From: a bacterium BMS3Abin03
GTDB taxonomy: Bacteria > Bacteroidota > Ignavibacteria > Ignavibacteriales > Ignavibacteriaceae
Direction: 5' to 3'
DNA length: 33,331 nucleotides
Assembly (NCBI GenBank): GCA_022340715.1
Contig: JAJDNK010000293.1
Span: forward strand, 1 to 33,331
The position numbers and the translations under genes are program-made. Numbering within the stretch: the stretch's first letter is position 1; the number at the start of each line of letters is the position of its first letter. The notes below the pieces were generated by a model that worked only from the letters and a program-made list of their open reading frames with translations, made no database searches and was not told where the DNA came from. Below are positions 32,115-33,331 of the stretch, piece by piece.

Positions 32115-33296
32115 TTGAAGCAGAAATCAGCACTCCCGCTTATCTTTTTAACCGTTTTTATAGATCTTCTCGGATTCGGAATTTTAATTCCAATTCTCCC
32201 TGCATTTGCCGAAAGAGTATTACACATAGATGAAACTGCTATTGGAATTATCATAGCATCTTATTCTTTTGTACAATTTTTATTTAATCCTATACTTGGC
32301 AGAATCTCCGATAAACACGGCAGAAAACCTGTTATTGTTGTTTGTCTTTTTATAAATGCAATTGGTTATGTCATCTTTGCCTTCACGAGTTCCTTTGCTG
32401 TTTTGCTTTTATCAAGAATTGTAGGTGGCGTAGGTGGAAGCAGTGTTTCTGTTGCACAAGCCTACATTGCCGATGTTACAACAAAAGAAACACGTTCAAA
32501 AGGAATGGGAGTAATTGGTGCGGCATTCGGACTTGGTTTTGTTTTCGGTCCTTTGATGGGAGGTTTACTTTCTTCGTATGGATACACTGTTACAGGACTT
32601 GGTTCTGCTTCTTTTTCTTTACTAGCATTTATAGTTACGATAATTCTTCTTCCGGAATCGAATCAGAATAAACAGGTTGATGCTGTAATCAGCAAAAAGC
32701 TTATTAATTTTGAAGCGTACAAAAAAGTATTCAGTAATCCTGCTCTTGCAATTCTTATCTCGTTATTTTTTGTTCTTACTTTTTCTTTTGCCAACATTTA
32801 TGGAACATTTGCATTGCTTGGAATACAGGTATACGGATTTACAGATCTTCAGAATGGCTACATATTAGGAATTTTAGGATTAACTTCTGCGGCTGTTCAG
32901 GGTGGATTGATAGGTCATCTGGATAAGTTGCTCGGGAAGAAGAAGATTTTAATTATCGGTTCCTTTTTTATGATGGTTGGTCTGGCGATTATGCCTTATG
33001 CCGGGAATTTTCTAAAGCTTGCCATTGATTGCATTGCGCTTTCGATCGGGACCGGAATTTTTCAGCCAACAGTTCTGAGCCTGATATCCCAAAATGCTTC
33101 AGATGAAGAGCAGGGATTAACATTCGGTGTAAATCAATCTATGTCTGCCATAGGACGTGTGCTCGGACCATTGTGGGGCGGATTTGCATTTGAGTTTCTC
33201 GGTTATCCATTTCCCTTTATAACCGGTGCAGCATTCACATTTCTGATTTTACTTGCAACAATACTTTATATTCCAAGAAAAATTAAGTTTGAATAA
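32115..33296 (+). CDS. MFS transporter, TetA-like drug/H+ antiporter family
   Basis: A 393-residue inner-membrane protein with 12 predicted helices and the DHA1/TetA layout. Motif A between helices two and three is GRISDKHGRKPVIVV, the antiporter motif C region is GAAFGLGFVFGPLMGG, and the second-half motif A relic lies near LIGHLDKLLGKKKIL. Efflux of drugs or toxic metabolites by proton exchange is the family role, but substrate cannot be told from sequence. The start is TTG at 32115: three upstream ATGs are out of frame. It has its own candidate promoter (32051-32082). Confidence 0.9.
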   Translation: MKQKSALPLIFLTVFIDLLGFGILIPILPAFAERVLHIDETAIGIIIASYSFVQFLFNPILGRISDKHGRKPVIVVCLFINAIGYVIFAFTSSFAVLLLSRIVGGVGGSSVSVAQAYIADVTTKETRSKGMGVIGAAFGLGFVFGPLMGGLLSSYGYTVTGLGSASFSLLAFIVTIILLPESNQNKQVDAVISKKLINFEAYKKVFSNPALAILISLFFVLTFSFANIYGTFALLGIQVYGFTDLQNGYILGILGLTSAAVQGGLIGHLDKLLGKKKILIIGSFFMMVGLAIMPYAGNFLKLAIDCIALSIGTGIFQPTVLSLISQNASDEEQGLTFGVNQSMSAIGRVLGPLWGGFAFEFLGYPFPFITGAAFTFLILLATILYIPRKIKFE

Positions 33297-33331
33297 TCAT
33301 TACGAAACTGATCCTGAAGACTATTGGCTTA

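Overview
The window is about 33 kb of AT-rich bacterial chromosome with densely packed, mostly housekeeping genes. The gene set suggests the Bacteroidota/Chlorobiota/Ignavibacteriota group. Pointers are an Ig-like-domain lipoprotein, a DUF4270-like lipoprotein next to glycogen synthase, a PorV/FadL-like barrel protein, a PheS with a Cys-rich insert, an Hc1-type histone-like protein, and promoter boxes of the TAnnTTTG kind. Clear Shine-Dalgarno sequences (before infC, rny, bioY and the Hc1 gene) and frequent TTG starts fit an Ignavibacteria-like lineage better than Bacteroidia or Flavobacteriia. This placement is inference from gene content.

Bases 1-8807 form one co-directional block for translation and RNA metabolism: thrS (5' end outside the window), infC with an ATC start, rpmI, rplT, a terminator/attenuator hairpin, pheS, pheT, a small coiled-coil gene, zapA, a 239-base gap holding a structured RNA candidate (6S-like), and rny. 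Bases 8843-14110 carry coaE, a proline dehydrogenase, tsaD, mltG and an Ig-like lipoprotein, most of them tightly spaced or overlapping. On the minus strand, 14134-15925 holds a SPOR-domain lipoprotein followed by hutI.

Bases 16131-21927 are a plus-strand run of glgA, a gmhB-like phosphatase, a DUF4270-like lipoprotein, an outer-membrane barrel protein and a TPR protein, closed by a strong terminator. The first four are joined by start/stop overlaps. Next come glyA, tatC and a polyprenyl diphosphate synthase, converging on a minus-strand operon hisA - cyclic-nucleotide-binding protein - uspA (26885 to 25074). From 27026 on the plus strand come an alpha/beta hydrolase, bioY, a membrane-bound HdrD-like Fe-S oxidoreductase, an Hc1 histone-like protein, a terminator, a CapA-family protein and an MFS transporter.

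I see no insertion sequences, CRISPR arrays, tRNA or rRNA genes, or phage genes. No clearly new multi-gene system stands out. The best candidates for follow-up are the structured RNA between zapA and rny, the hisA-CNB-uspA operon with an altered HisA active-site loop, and the terminator that abuts the CapA start codon.
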